Shown piece by piece: positions 6,199 to 12,259 of a DNA stretch of 13,307 nt. Made by a program: the position numbers and the translations under genes. Numbering within the stretch: the first letter of the stretch is position 1; each line of letters begins with the position of its first letter. The notes beneath the pieces were generated by a model that saw only the letters and a program-made list of their open reading frames with translations, was not told the origin of the DNA and did not search any database. Origin of the DNA: JAXFQS01 sp034178815 (GTDB lineage Bacteria; Verrucomicrobiota; Kiritimatiellia; RFP12; DVOR01); NCBI GenBank assembly GCA_034178815.1, contig JAXFQS010000166.1, positions 1 through 13,307 on the forward strand, read 5' to 3'.

Positions 6199-6872
6199 GT
6201 CTCGCCGCGGCAACCGCCCTTTGCGCCTGGTTCGGACTGGTCAGCGCCATCAGCCCTTGCCCGTTGGCGACCCACGCGCTTGCCCTCGGCGTTCTGGCGC
6301 GAAACGCCCCGGCGCGCACCGTCCTCGCGCGCGCAATCCTTTATTCTATTGGTCGCGCCACGGCCTATACGATTCTAGCCGCCCTGATTGTCCGCGGCAT
6401 CGTCGCCGCCCCGCACCTCTCCGATCTTCTGCAGCGCGAACTGCCCCGTCTGATTGGCCCCCTGTGCATCCTCGCGGCCGTCTTCCAGTTGGGACTGCTT
6501 CCGTTCCCTGAGCGGTTGGGCGGACATCTGGCGGGACGAATCGAACCACTGGCCGCCTTGCCTTGGGGCGCGTTCGCCCTAGGCATTCTGCTGGCGCTCG
6601 CCTTCTGCCCCTTCTCCGCCGCATGCTACTTCGGGGCTCTGATTCCCTTAGCGGCTGAACGCGCATCCGCTTTCCTGCTGCCGGCCGCCTTTGGTATTGC
6701 GTCCGCCCTTCCCGTCGCGCTGCTGGCTCCCGCCGCCGCCCGAGGACTGGAGCGTATGGCTCAGAGCGCCGGACGCCTCGCTGCCTGGGGAAAACGCCTG
6801 CGCCACGCCACCGCCTGGGGCCTTTTGGGGCTGGGCGTCGTGCTCGTGATGCGCAACCTGATGAGCCCTTGA
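6195..6872 (+). CDS. arsG: ArsG/CcdA-like membrane protein
   Basis: 225 residues, six or seven hydrophobic segments. ATG 6195 overlaps the preceding stop (ATGA), so translation is probably coupled. A GTG at 6156 would add 13 residues inside the previous domain and is less likely. Two proline-flanked cysteines occur in matching places of the two halves: SAISPC22PLATH in the first helix and LALAFC138PFSAACYFG in the fourth. This pattern is shared by the ArsG aromatic-arsenical permease family and by CcdA/DsbD electron carriers. Proteins of this type next to ArsF are named as aminobenzylarsenical efflux permeases, but the cysteine pair equally suits moving electrons across the membrane to the neighbouring CPTC domain. 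No terminator is visible in the 79 bases before tolB. Confidence 0.8.
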   Translation: MSLAAATALCAWFGLVSAISPCPLATHALALGVLARNAPARTVLARAILYSIGRATAYTILAALIVRGIVAAPHLSDLLQRELPRLIGPLCILAAVFQLGLLPFPERLGGHLAGRIEPLAALPWGAFALGILLALAFCPFSAACYFGALIPLAAERASAFLLPAAFGIASALPVALLAPAAARGLERMAQSAGRLAAWGKRLRHATAWGLLGLGVVLVMRNLMSP

Positions 6873-6915
6873 GCGCCCCCTAATCCAGCCCATTGGCGAT
6901 GGCATCAGTTCGGGA

Positions 6916-6944
6916 TTGAAACACTCTCGCCGATGTGCTATACT
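6916..6944 (+). promoter_or_regulatory. Extended -10 promoter of tolB
   Basis: TTGAAA (6916-6921) and TATACT (6939-6944) are 17 bases apart, and the -10 is preceded by TGC (6936-6938), an extended -10. The transcript should start near 6951, one base before the tolB ATG. Confidence 0.8.
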
Positions 6945-6951
6945 CACCGCG

Positions 6952-8139
6952 ATGTTCACCCGCCTTTCCATCTTCCTCCTCGCCGCCTTGCTCTCCGGAC
7001 GCTTCGCCTACGCCCAGGAGCAGGCCGTCGTCTCGGTCGTCAAAGAGGCCGCCAACAAGCAGACCGTCTCCCTCGGCGATGTGCGCGTCTCCGGGCCGCA
7101 GGGGCAAGCCTTCCTCAGGACTTTGCAGCGCAATCTCCAACTCTCCGGCTACTTCACCGTCGCCCAGTCCGGTAGCGTCCGCATCAGCGGAAGCGTCCGG
7201 GAAACAGCCCCCGGTCAAGCGACCATCGCCTGCACCGTAGACGCACCTGCCAAACGCTTCCGCTACAGCCAATCCGGCGATTCCGAACGCGCCGCTAGAG
7301 GCCTTGTCGACACCCTTGTCGAACAGTTGACCGGCAAGAAAGGGATGGCATCCTCCCAAATCGCCGTCATTCTTCATCGCAGTCCCGACAACGCCGACCT
7401 TTATACTATGTATGCCGACGGCTACGGACTCCGCCAGTTGACCCGTACCGCCCGCGCTGCCGTCGGGCCGCGTTGGAGCCCCGACCGTTCGAGCCTCTAC
7501 TTCACCTCCTACAAGCGCGACTTTCCCGCCGCCTACCGCGTTGGCGCCGACGGCTCTGGCTTGCGCCCGCTCATCCGCTTCAACGGCCTCTCCACGGGCG
7601 CGACACTGGCACCCAACGGCGCCTTGGTGGCTTTGATTCTCTCCTACAATGGCAACCCCGAACTCTGCACCCTAGACCCCTTCGCCGCACGCCTCAAGCG
7701 CCTGACCAAGACCAAATATGCCGCTGAAGCCTCCCCTTGCTGGTCACCCGACGGTCGCCAGATTGTCTATGTCAGCGACGCTTCCAAAAGCCCCCAACTC
7801 TACATCTGCGAACTTGCTTCGGGGAAGATTCGCCGCTTGACCTACCGCGGTTCCGAGAGCGTCAACCCTTGCTGGGGTGCCAATGGCCTGATCTGCTTCG
7901 CAACCCGCCGCGGGGCCGGCTATCAGGTAGCCACAATCGACCCGCGTATCGGCGAAGCGTCCGTCAAGTTGGTAGGCGAGGGGGAGTCTCCTTCCTGGGC
8001 GGCGGACGGGCGCCATATTGTTTGTTCCCGCAAAGAAGGGCGCAAGTCCGCGGTCTGGCTGCTCGACACGCAGGGCGATGCGCCCGTTCGACTTACCCGC
8101 CATCAAGGTAACTGGATTTGTCCGTCGGCGTCCCGCTGA
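6952..8139 (+). CDS. tolB: TolB, periplasmic beta-propeller of the Tol-Pal system
   Basis: 395 residues, slightly shorter than the approximately 430 of E. coli TolB. A Sec signal peptide covers MFTRLSIFLLAALLSGRFAYA, with cleavage likely after A21. Residues 22-130 form the alpha/beta domain, including VRVSGPQGQ and LQRNLQLSGYFTV (the 'L...SGyF' motif). From about 135 to 395 there are beta-propeller repeats with PRWSPD, CWSPDGRQIVYVSD, CWGANGLICFATR and SWAADGRHIVCSR. TolB binds Pal and helps constrict the outer membrane at division. ATG 6952 is chosen because the signal peptide begins there. Upstream in-frame codons from 6916 lie in the promoter. There are eight cysteines in the mature protein (94, 239, 263, 286, 307, 315, 358, 390), unusual for this family. 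tolQ, tolR and tolA are not in the window. Confidence 0.93.
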   Translation: MFTRLSIFLLAALLSGRFAYAQEQAVVSVVKEAANKQTVSLGDVRVSGPQGQAFLRTLQRNLQLSGYFTVAQSGSVRISGSVRETAPGQATIACTVDAPAKRFRYSQSGDSERAARGLVDTLVEQLTGKKGMASSQIAVILHRSPDNADLYTMYADGYGLRQLTRTARAAVGPRWSPDRSSLYFTSYKRDFPAAYRVGADGSGLRPLIRFNGLSTGATLAPNGALVALILSYNGNPELCTLDPFAARLKRLTKTKYAAEASPCWSPDGRQIVYVSDASKSPQLYICELASGKIRRLTYRGSESVNPCWGANGLICFATRRGAGYQVATIDPRIGEASVKLVGEGESPSWAADGRHIVCSRKEGRKSAVWLLDTQGDAPVRLTRHQGNWICPSASR

Positions 8140-8181
8140 GGGTTTCATCTGTTTCAATCCACCACATCAAAAGGCTCAATT

Positions 8182-8700
8182 ATGCGTCATTCACTGCTGG
8201 CATTCCTCTCGGTTTCTCTCTTGCTTGGTCTGGGAACCGGGTGTAGCGACAAGAAGTCCGTCGAAGGCGAAGGTCCGAGCGAGATTCCTGAGCAGATTGT
8301 CGACGAGGAGACTGGTCGGCCTATCGAGGCTGGAGAGGACTTTTACGGTCGCGAAGCTGTCGAGGGGCTGGGGCTGCAGCCGGTCTATTTCGGCTTCGAT
8401 TCATTCCTTCTGCCTTCCTCGGAGACGGCCAAGATTGACAAGGTGGTGCAGGTTTTGGCGGACAATTCGTCGTATGTCTGCATTGTCGAGGGGCACTGTG
8501 ACGAGCGGGGCTCGAACGAGTATAACATTTCGCTCGGGGAGCAGCGTGCGCAGACGATTCGGGCTTATATCACGGCGGCTGGCATTGCGCAGGAGCGGAT
8601 TCAGACCAAGAGTTTCGGCGAGGAGAAGCCTGCCGTCACGGGGTCTGGCGAGTCGGCTTGGCGGCTGAACCGCCGGGGCGAGTTCAGCGTCCGCAAGTAG
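8182..8700 (+). CDS. pal: Pal, peptidoglycan-associated lipoprotein
   Basis: 172 residues. It has a lipoprotein signal with C21 in LGLGTGC. The residue at -3 is glycine rather than the usual leucine, so the lipobox is a weak one. A charged linker (about residues 22-60) precedes an OmpA-like domain (about 66-172): PVYFGFDSFLLP, VEGHCDERGSNEYNISLGEQRAQTIRAYI, and FGEEKPAVTGSGESAW followed by NRRGEF. The peptidoglycan-binding pair is D107 and R122. Pal anchors the outer membrane to peptidoglycan and is bound by TolB, whose gene ends 42 bases upstream. C100 and C106 are extra cysteines near the binding loop. A weak AAAAGG at 8169-8174 precedes the start by 7 bases. The gene is G-rich, while tolB is C-rich. 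Confidence 0.93.
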   Translation: MRHSLLAFLSVSLLLGLGTGCSDKKSVEGEGPSEIPEQIVDEETGRPIEAGEDFYGREAVEGLGLQPVYFGFDSFLLPSSETAKIDKVVQVLADNSSYVCIVEGHCDERGSNEYNISLGEQRAQTIRAYITAAGIAQERIQTKSFGEEKPAVTGSGESAWRLNRRGEFSVRK

Positions 8701-8719
8701 CAGTCTATCGATTCGATTC

Positions 8720-8743
8720 TCCGGCGGCCTGCGGGTCGCCGGA
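8720..8743 (+). terminator. Hairpin between pal and tatA/B
   Basis: TCCGGCG (8720-8726) and CGCCGGA (8737-8743) form a perfect 7-bp GC stem around a 10-base loop, followed by TTGGTTCT. It ends 8 bases before the tatA/B ATG, so it may weakly terminate pal transcripts or shape access to the tatA/B start, which has no Shine-Dalgarno. Confidence 0.5.
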
Positions 8744-8751
8744 TTGGTTCT

Positions 8752-9264
8752 ATGATCGCTCCTTTTCTTGCATTCATTGGTCTTGGCGAGTCGTGCGGCA
8801 GCCTTGAGGTTCTGCTGATTATCGCGGTGATTCTCATCGTATTCGGGCCTAAGAATCTGCCCGAACTGGTGCGCAAGTTTTCGCGTGCGATGTCGATGAT
8901 GCGGCGGGCGGCGGATGACTTCAAGAATCAGATTATGGAGATGGATCAACCGCCGTATAAGGAGCCGAAGGATTTCTATGCGTCGTCGCCGTATCCTGGG
9001 CAGGGAGTGGACATTGACGGGGTTCCGGCTTTGACGCAGCCGTCGACGGAGGAGTCCGATTCGCTGGCGCAGGCGGCGAAGGCTGCTGCGCTTGGGGGAC
9101 CGGATTCTTTTGCGTCTGATGCGGCGGCGGGTACGCACCTGTCGCCCGAGGAGGTGGCAACCTCTGGCGGGGAAGGTGGACACCTTCAGGATGGGGAGGT
9201 TGGCACCTGTCGGGATGGGGCGCAGCCACCTTCCGATTCCGGCGGAGCGGCGTCGGTATGCTGA
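8752..9264 (+). CDS. tatA: TatA/TatB-family twin-arginine translocase subunit with repeat-derived tail
   Basis: 170 residues. One membrane helix spans roughly residues 17-31 (SLEVLLIIAVILIVFGP), followed by the hinge GPKNLPELVRK and an amphipathic helix RAMSMMRRAADDFKNQIM. The acidic E19 near the helix start and the LPEL hinge look more like TatB than TatA. With no second copy in the window it may serve both roles, as in minimal TatAC systems. The Tat pathway exports folded proteins with twin-arginine signals. Residues about 65-170 are a low-complexity tail. From about 134 the coding DNA consists of AGGT-N4-ACCT repeats, giving glycine-rich residues such as SGGEGGHLQDGEVGTC. No ribosome site is visible before ATG 8752. 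The 3' end overlaps tatC by 7 bases. Confidence 0.88.
   Translation: MIAPFLAFIGLGESCGSLEVLLIIAVILIVFGPKNLPELVRKFSRAMSMMRRAADDFKNQIMEMDQPPYKEPKDFYASSPYPGQGVDIDGVPALTQPSTEESDSLAQAAKAAALGGPDSFASDAAAGTHLSPEEVATSGGEGGHLQDGEVGTCRDGAQPPSDSGGAASVC
9151..9208 (+). repeat. Three AGGT-N4-ACCT repeats inside the tatA/B coding end
   Basis: GAGGT-GGCA-ACCTC (9151-9164), GAAGGTG-GA-CACCTTC (9172-9187, perfect 7-bp arms) and AGGT-TGGC-ACCT (9197-9208) follow each other within 58 bases. They are separated by GG-rich spacers with GATGGGG at 9190-9196 and again in the copy-free stretch that follows (9214-9220). They are translated as part of the tatA/B tail. Confidence 0.7.
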
Positions 9265-10070
9265 CGCGTTTTGATATTCGGCGGGGGGATGATGCGTTCG
9301 AGGATCCTCCGCGCCCGTTTATGGAGCACTTGATGGATTTGCGCAAGTGCCTGATTCGGTGTGGCGCGTCCTGGCTGCTGGGGACGGTGCTGATGGGGTT
9401 TGCCACGCCGTTGGTCTACCGTTGGCTGACGGCGCCTTTTACGGAGTCGGCGGGGCAGACCTATAATGTGCAGTTGACGGGGCTTGAACTGACGACTGGC
9501 GTTTCGATTATTTTGAAGATTGCGCTTTGGGGGGGCGTCGCGGTGGCTTTCCCTGCGTTGGTCTACTTCATTGCCCAATTCATCTTTCCTGGGCTCAAGC
9601 CGAGCGAGCGGCGGCTTATCGGCGGAACCCTTCTGACCTCGGCGATTCTCTTCGTCGGCGGCGTTGCGATGGCCTACCGCCTGACCCTCAAGGTCGCCTT
9701 CGAGGTGCTTATCCAAATCTCCCAATGGGTCGGCTTCGAGGTCACTATGCTGACCATCGACCAGTATATCACCCTCGTGCTCAAGACCATCATCGCTTTC
9801 GGCATCGCCTTCCAGATGCCGCTGTTGCTGCTCATCCTCGGGTGGCTCGGATTCGTTCAGGCCGCAACCCTCCGCCGCTACCGCCGCCACGCCATTGTCC
9901 TGATCCTCGTCATTGCAATGGTCTTGACCCCACCCGAGCCCGTCTCGCAGATTCTCATGGGAATCCCCATGTACCTGCTCTACGAACTCTGCATCCTGCT
10001 GATTTCCCTCCGCCCCTCCGGCGAGAGCGAACCAGCCGCGTCCGAAAACAACCAACCCCACGGAGTCTAA
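9258..10070 (+). CDS. tatC: TatC, twin-arginine translocase receptor subunit
   Basis: 270 residues with six hydrophobic segments. The N-terminal cytoplasmic motif is FMEHLMDLRKCLIR (about residues 21-34), where the usual HLxELR glutamate is D27. The FPALVYFIAQFIFPGLKPSERR block lies near 97-118. Near 180, AFGIAFQMPLLLL has glutamine where E. coli has the functional FE pair, a variant seen in other bacteria. Near 223, TPPEPVSQ has E in place of the common D. TatC binds twin-arginine signal peptides and forms the core of the translocase with the preceding subunit. ATG 9258 overlaps tatA/B by 7 bases, indicating coupled translation. The coding strand is G-rich up to about 9590 and C-rich afterwards, a sharp shift inside one gene. 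Confidence 0.95.
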   Translation: MLTRFDIRRGDDAFEDPPRPFMEHLMDLRKCLIRCGASWLLGTVLMGFATPLVYRWLTAPFTESAGQTYNVQLTGLELTTGVSIILKIALWGGVAVAFPALVYFIAQFIFPGLKPSERRLIGGTLLTSAILFVGGVAMAYRLTLKVAFEVLIQISQWVGFEVTMLTIDQYITLVLKTIIAFGIAFQMPLLLLILGWLGFVQAATLRRYRRHAIVLILVIAMVLTPPEPVSQILMGIPMYLLYELCILLISLRPSGESEPAASENNQPHGV

Positions 10071-10071
10071 T

Positions 10072-10968
10072 ATGGAACCCGATGCCGCCGCCAGCGCCAA
10101 CTGCCTCACCGCACCCCTGGCTCAGCAATATGACGAAGCCTGCACCCTCTGCAACCAGATTGGAGACTGGCTTTTCGTGCACGCCTCGTCCTTCCTCGCC
10201 AATCTCCTCACCGTAGCCGTCATCTTCCTCGTCGGCTGGTTCGCCATCAACCGCCTGAGCAAACTCGTGCGCCTGCTCTGCGAACGCCGCGCCCAGAAAG
10301 ATTCCCTCGTCCCCCGCCTCGTCGCATCCACCGTCAACAAGACCCTCTGGGCACTCCTGCTGATGGTCGTCGTCCAGCGCCTCGGCATCAACCTTGCTCC
10401 CGTCATTGCCGGTTTGGGCGTCACCGGCTTCATCGTCGGTTTTGCCTGCCAAGAGTCCCTCTCGAACCTCGCTGCGGGCGTTATGATAGCCATCAACCGA
10501 CCCTTCAAAGTCGGCGACTACTGCGAAATGGGCGGCATCGCCGGAGCCGTTTCCGAACTCAATATGATGGCCACCACACTCACCACGCCGGACAACAAAG
10601 TCATTATCGTCCCCAACAAAACCGTCTGGGGATCCGCTATCACCAACTACTCCGCTAAGGAGACCCGCCGCGTCGACTTGACCGTCGGCATCGCCTATGG
10701 ATCCGACATTCCCAAAGCCATCCAGGTCATCCGCGACACCCTGCTCGCCGACCCCCGCGTGCTCAAGGATCCCGCCCCGCTCGTAGCCGCCACCTCCTTC
10801 GGCGACAGCGCGGTCAACCTCACCATCCGCCCTTGGGTCAAGAGCGCCGACTACTGGGATGTCTACTTCGCCCAAATGAACGCCGTCAAGGCCGCGCTGG
10901 ATTCCAACGGCATCGAAATTCCCTTTCCGCAGGTCGACCTCCATATCAAGGATCAGCCTAAGGTCTAG
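10072..10968 (+). CDS. mscS: Small-conductance mechanosensitive channel (MscS family)
   Basis: 298 residues, close to E. coli MscS (286). Three N-terminal membrane helices lie around 43-62, 88-106 and 110-150. The pore-lining TM3 motif is GLGVTGFIVGFACQESLSN followed by LAAGVMIAINRPFKVGDYC. The beta domain has TTLTTPDNKVIIVPNKTVWGSAITNYS, and an alpha/beta cytoplasmic vestibule runs to the C-terminus, ending at IPFPQVDLHI. MscS releases solutes during hypo-osmotic shock as a homoheptamer in the inner membrane. It begins one base after the tatC stop with GGAG at 10062-10065, so it may be co-transcribed with tatC, although no functional link is known. The N-terminus has several cysteines (C11, C24, C27). 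Confidence 0.94.
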   Translation: MEPDAAASANCLTAPLAQQYDEACTLCNQIGDWLFVHASSFLANLLTVAVIFLVGWFAINRLSKLVRLLCERRAQKDSLVPRLVASTVNKTLWALLLMVVVQRLGINLAPVIAGLGVTGFIVGFACQESLSNLAAGVMIAINRPFKVGDYCEMGGIAGAVSELNMMATTLTTPDNKVIIVPNKTVWGSAITNYSAKETRRVDLTVGIAYGSDIPKAIQVIRDTLLADPRVLKDPAPLVAATSFGDSAVNLTIRPWVKSADYWDVYFAQMNAVKAALDSNGIEIPFPQVDLHIKDQPKV

Positions 10969-11001
10969 CCGCCTTCCTGTCCGATTCCCGCCATCCTTCG
11001 C

Positions 11002-12123
11002 ATGACAGCAGAAGAACTCAACGCCGCCGCAGGCAAGTTGCGGACCGATGTCGCGGAAATGCGCGGCTACCTCGATTTGGATCATCGCCGGGAGACGCTT
11101 CAGGCGTTGGAGCGGGAGGCTTTGGCGGATGGTTTCTGGGATCGTCCTGAGGCGGCGCGGGAGGTGATTGCGAAGACCAATGCGCAGCGGGCGTTCGTGC
11201 GCCCGTATGACGAACTCTGCAAGGCGGTGGAGGATTTGGAGTTGATGTTGGCGCTTTCGGATGAGAGCGGTGGGGATGCGGACGCGCTGGCGGAGGCGTC
11301 TGCCGCGGCGCAACGGGCGGAGGAGCTGGTGGGCAAACTGCGGCTGATGTCGCTGCTGAGCGGGAAGTTGGATTCGTGCGGGGCGTATGTGACGATTCAC
11401 GCCGGGGCTGGTGGGACGGAGTCGTGCGACTGGGCGGGGATGTTGTTGCGGATGTACCATATGTATTGCGAGGACGCCGGGTTCGAGGTGGAACTTTTGG
11501 ATCAGCAGGATGGCGAGGAGGCGGGGGTGAAGTCGGTCTCTTTTGCGGTCAACGGCGGGTATGCGTACGGGTATCTGAAGGCTGAGCGCGGGGTGCACCG
11601 TTTGGTGCGTATCAGTCCGTTCGATGCGAACAAGCGGCGGCACACATCGTTTGCTTCGGTGGATGTGATTGCGCAGATCAATGATGACATTGAGGTGGAA
11701 ATCAAGGAGGAGGATCTGCGGATTGACACCTACCGTTCTGGCGGCAAGGGGGGGCAGCATGTGAACAAGACGGATTCGGCGGTTCGGCTGACGCATTTGC
11801 CTACGGGGATTGTCGTGGCGGTTCAGAGCGAGCGCTCGCAGCACAAGAACAAGGCTAAGGCTTTCTCGATGTTGCGGGCGAAACTTTATGAGTACTACGA
11901 GGACAAGCAGCGGCGGGACATGGAGCGTTTCTACGGCGAGAAGGGCGAGATTGCCTGGGGGAGCCAGATTCGTTCCTATGTCTTCCAGCCCTACACGATG
12001 GTCAAGGATCACCGCACTGGCTGCGAGACCTCCAATGTGCAGGCCGTGATGAACGGCGACATCCAGCGGTTCATCGAAGCCTGGCTCCGTCACCGCGCGG
12101 CGTCGGGCGCAACGGGGGCCTGA
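11002..12123 (+). CDS. prfB: Peptide chain release factor 2 (RF2), without programmed frameshift
   Basis: 373 residues in a single uninterrupted frame. The UAA/UGA-reading motif SPF is at 205-207 and the catalytic GGQ at 250-252, the same positions as in E. coli RF2. Other blocks are IHAGAGGTESCDWAGM (about 132-147), YRSGGKGGQHVNKTDSAVR and SERSQHKNKAKAF. RF2 releases the finished peptide at UAA and UGA codons. In many bacteria prfB carries a +1 frameshift at an in-frame UGA near codon 26; here the matching segment is MRGYLDLDH, with GAT after CTC and no stop. The ATG at 11002 has no evident Shine-Dalgarno and lies 33 bases after mscS. The stop is TGA, which RF2 itself reads. The gene is G-rich to about 11930. 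Confidence 0.96.
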   Translation: MTAEELNAAAGKLRTDVAEMRGYLDLDHRRETLQALEREALADGFWDRPEAAREVIAKTNAQRAFVRPYDELCKAVEDLELMLALSDESGGDADALAEASAAAQRAEELVGKLRLMSLLSGKLDSCGAYVTIHAGAGGTESCDWAGMLLRMYHMYCEDAGFEVELLDQQDGEEAGVKSVSFAVNGGYAYGYLKAERGVHRLVRISPFDANKRRHTSFASVDVIAQINDDIEVEIKEEDLRIDTYRSGGKGGQHVNKTDSAVRLTHLPTGIVVAVQSERSQHKNKAKAFSMLRAKLYEYYEDKQRRDMERFYGEKGEIAWGSQIRSYVFQPYTMVKDHRTGCETSNVQAVMNGDIQRFIEAWLRHRAASGATGA

Positions 12124-12259
12124 CCTTCCTGCCAACCAATTCCGCGTGCCGGAGCCAACCTCCGGGCCGCATCCGTACGCACCTTGGCCCGTCGGGCGGG
12201 TCAACCTTCCGGAGCGATTCCTGCCAACCTTCGATTCCGCAACCGACCCATCCCGAGCG
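12124..12259. repeat. Repeat-bearing gap between prfB and mutL
   Basis: No gene is supported. Read on the minus strand the gap has three GGTTGRC-type half-units: CCGGAGGTTGGC (reverse complement of 12154-12165), CCGGAAGGTTGAC (12200-12212) and AATCGAAGGTTGGC (12223-12236). A fourth, weaker one adjoins the prfB stop. Small stems CCGGAG/CTCCGG (12149-12165) and GCCC/GGGC (12187-12197) lie within. None has a T-run. Confidence 0.5.

Noticed and set aside
6916..6918. TTG as the start of tolB
   Set aside because: It coincides with the -35 box of a near-consensus promoter, and the signal peptide begins at ATG 6952.
9151..9208. CRISPR-like array in the clustered dyads
   Set aside because: Units are only 12-16 bases, spacers are short and unequal, copies are inside a coding frame, and no cas gene is nearby.
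11002..12123. Release factor could be RF1
   Set aside because: The SPF anticodon-like motif at 205-207 is the RF2 type; RF1 would carry PxT.
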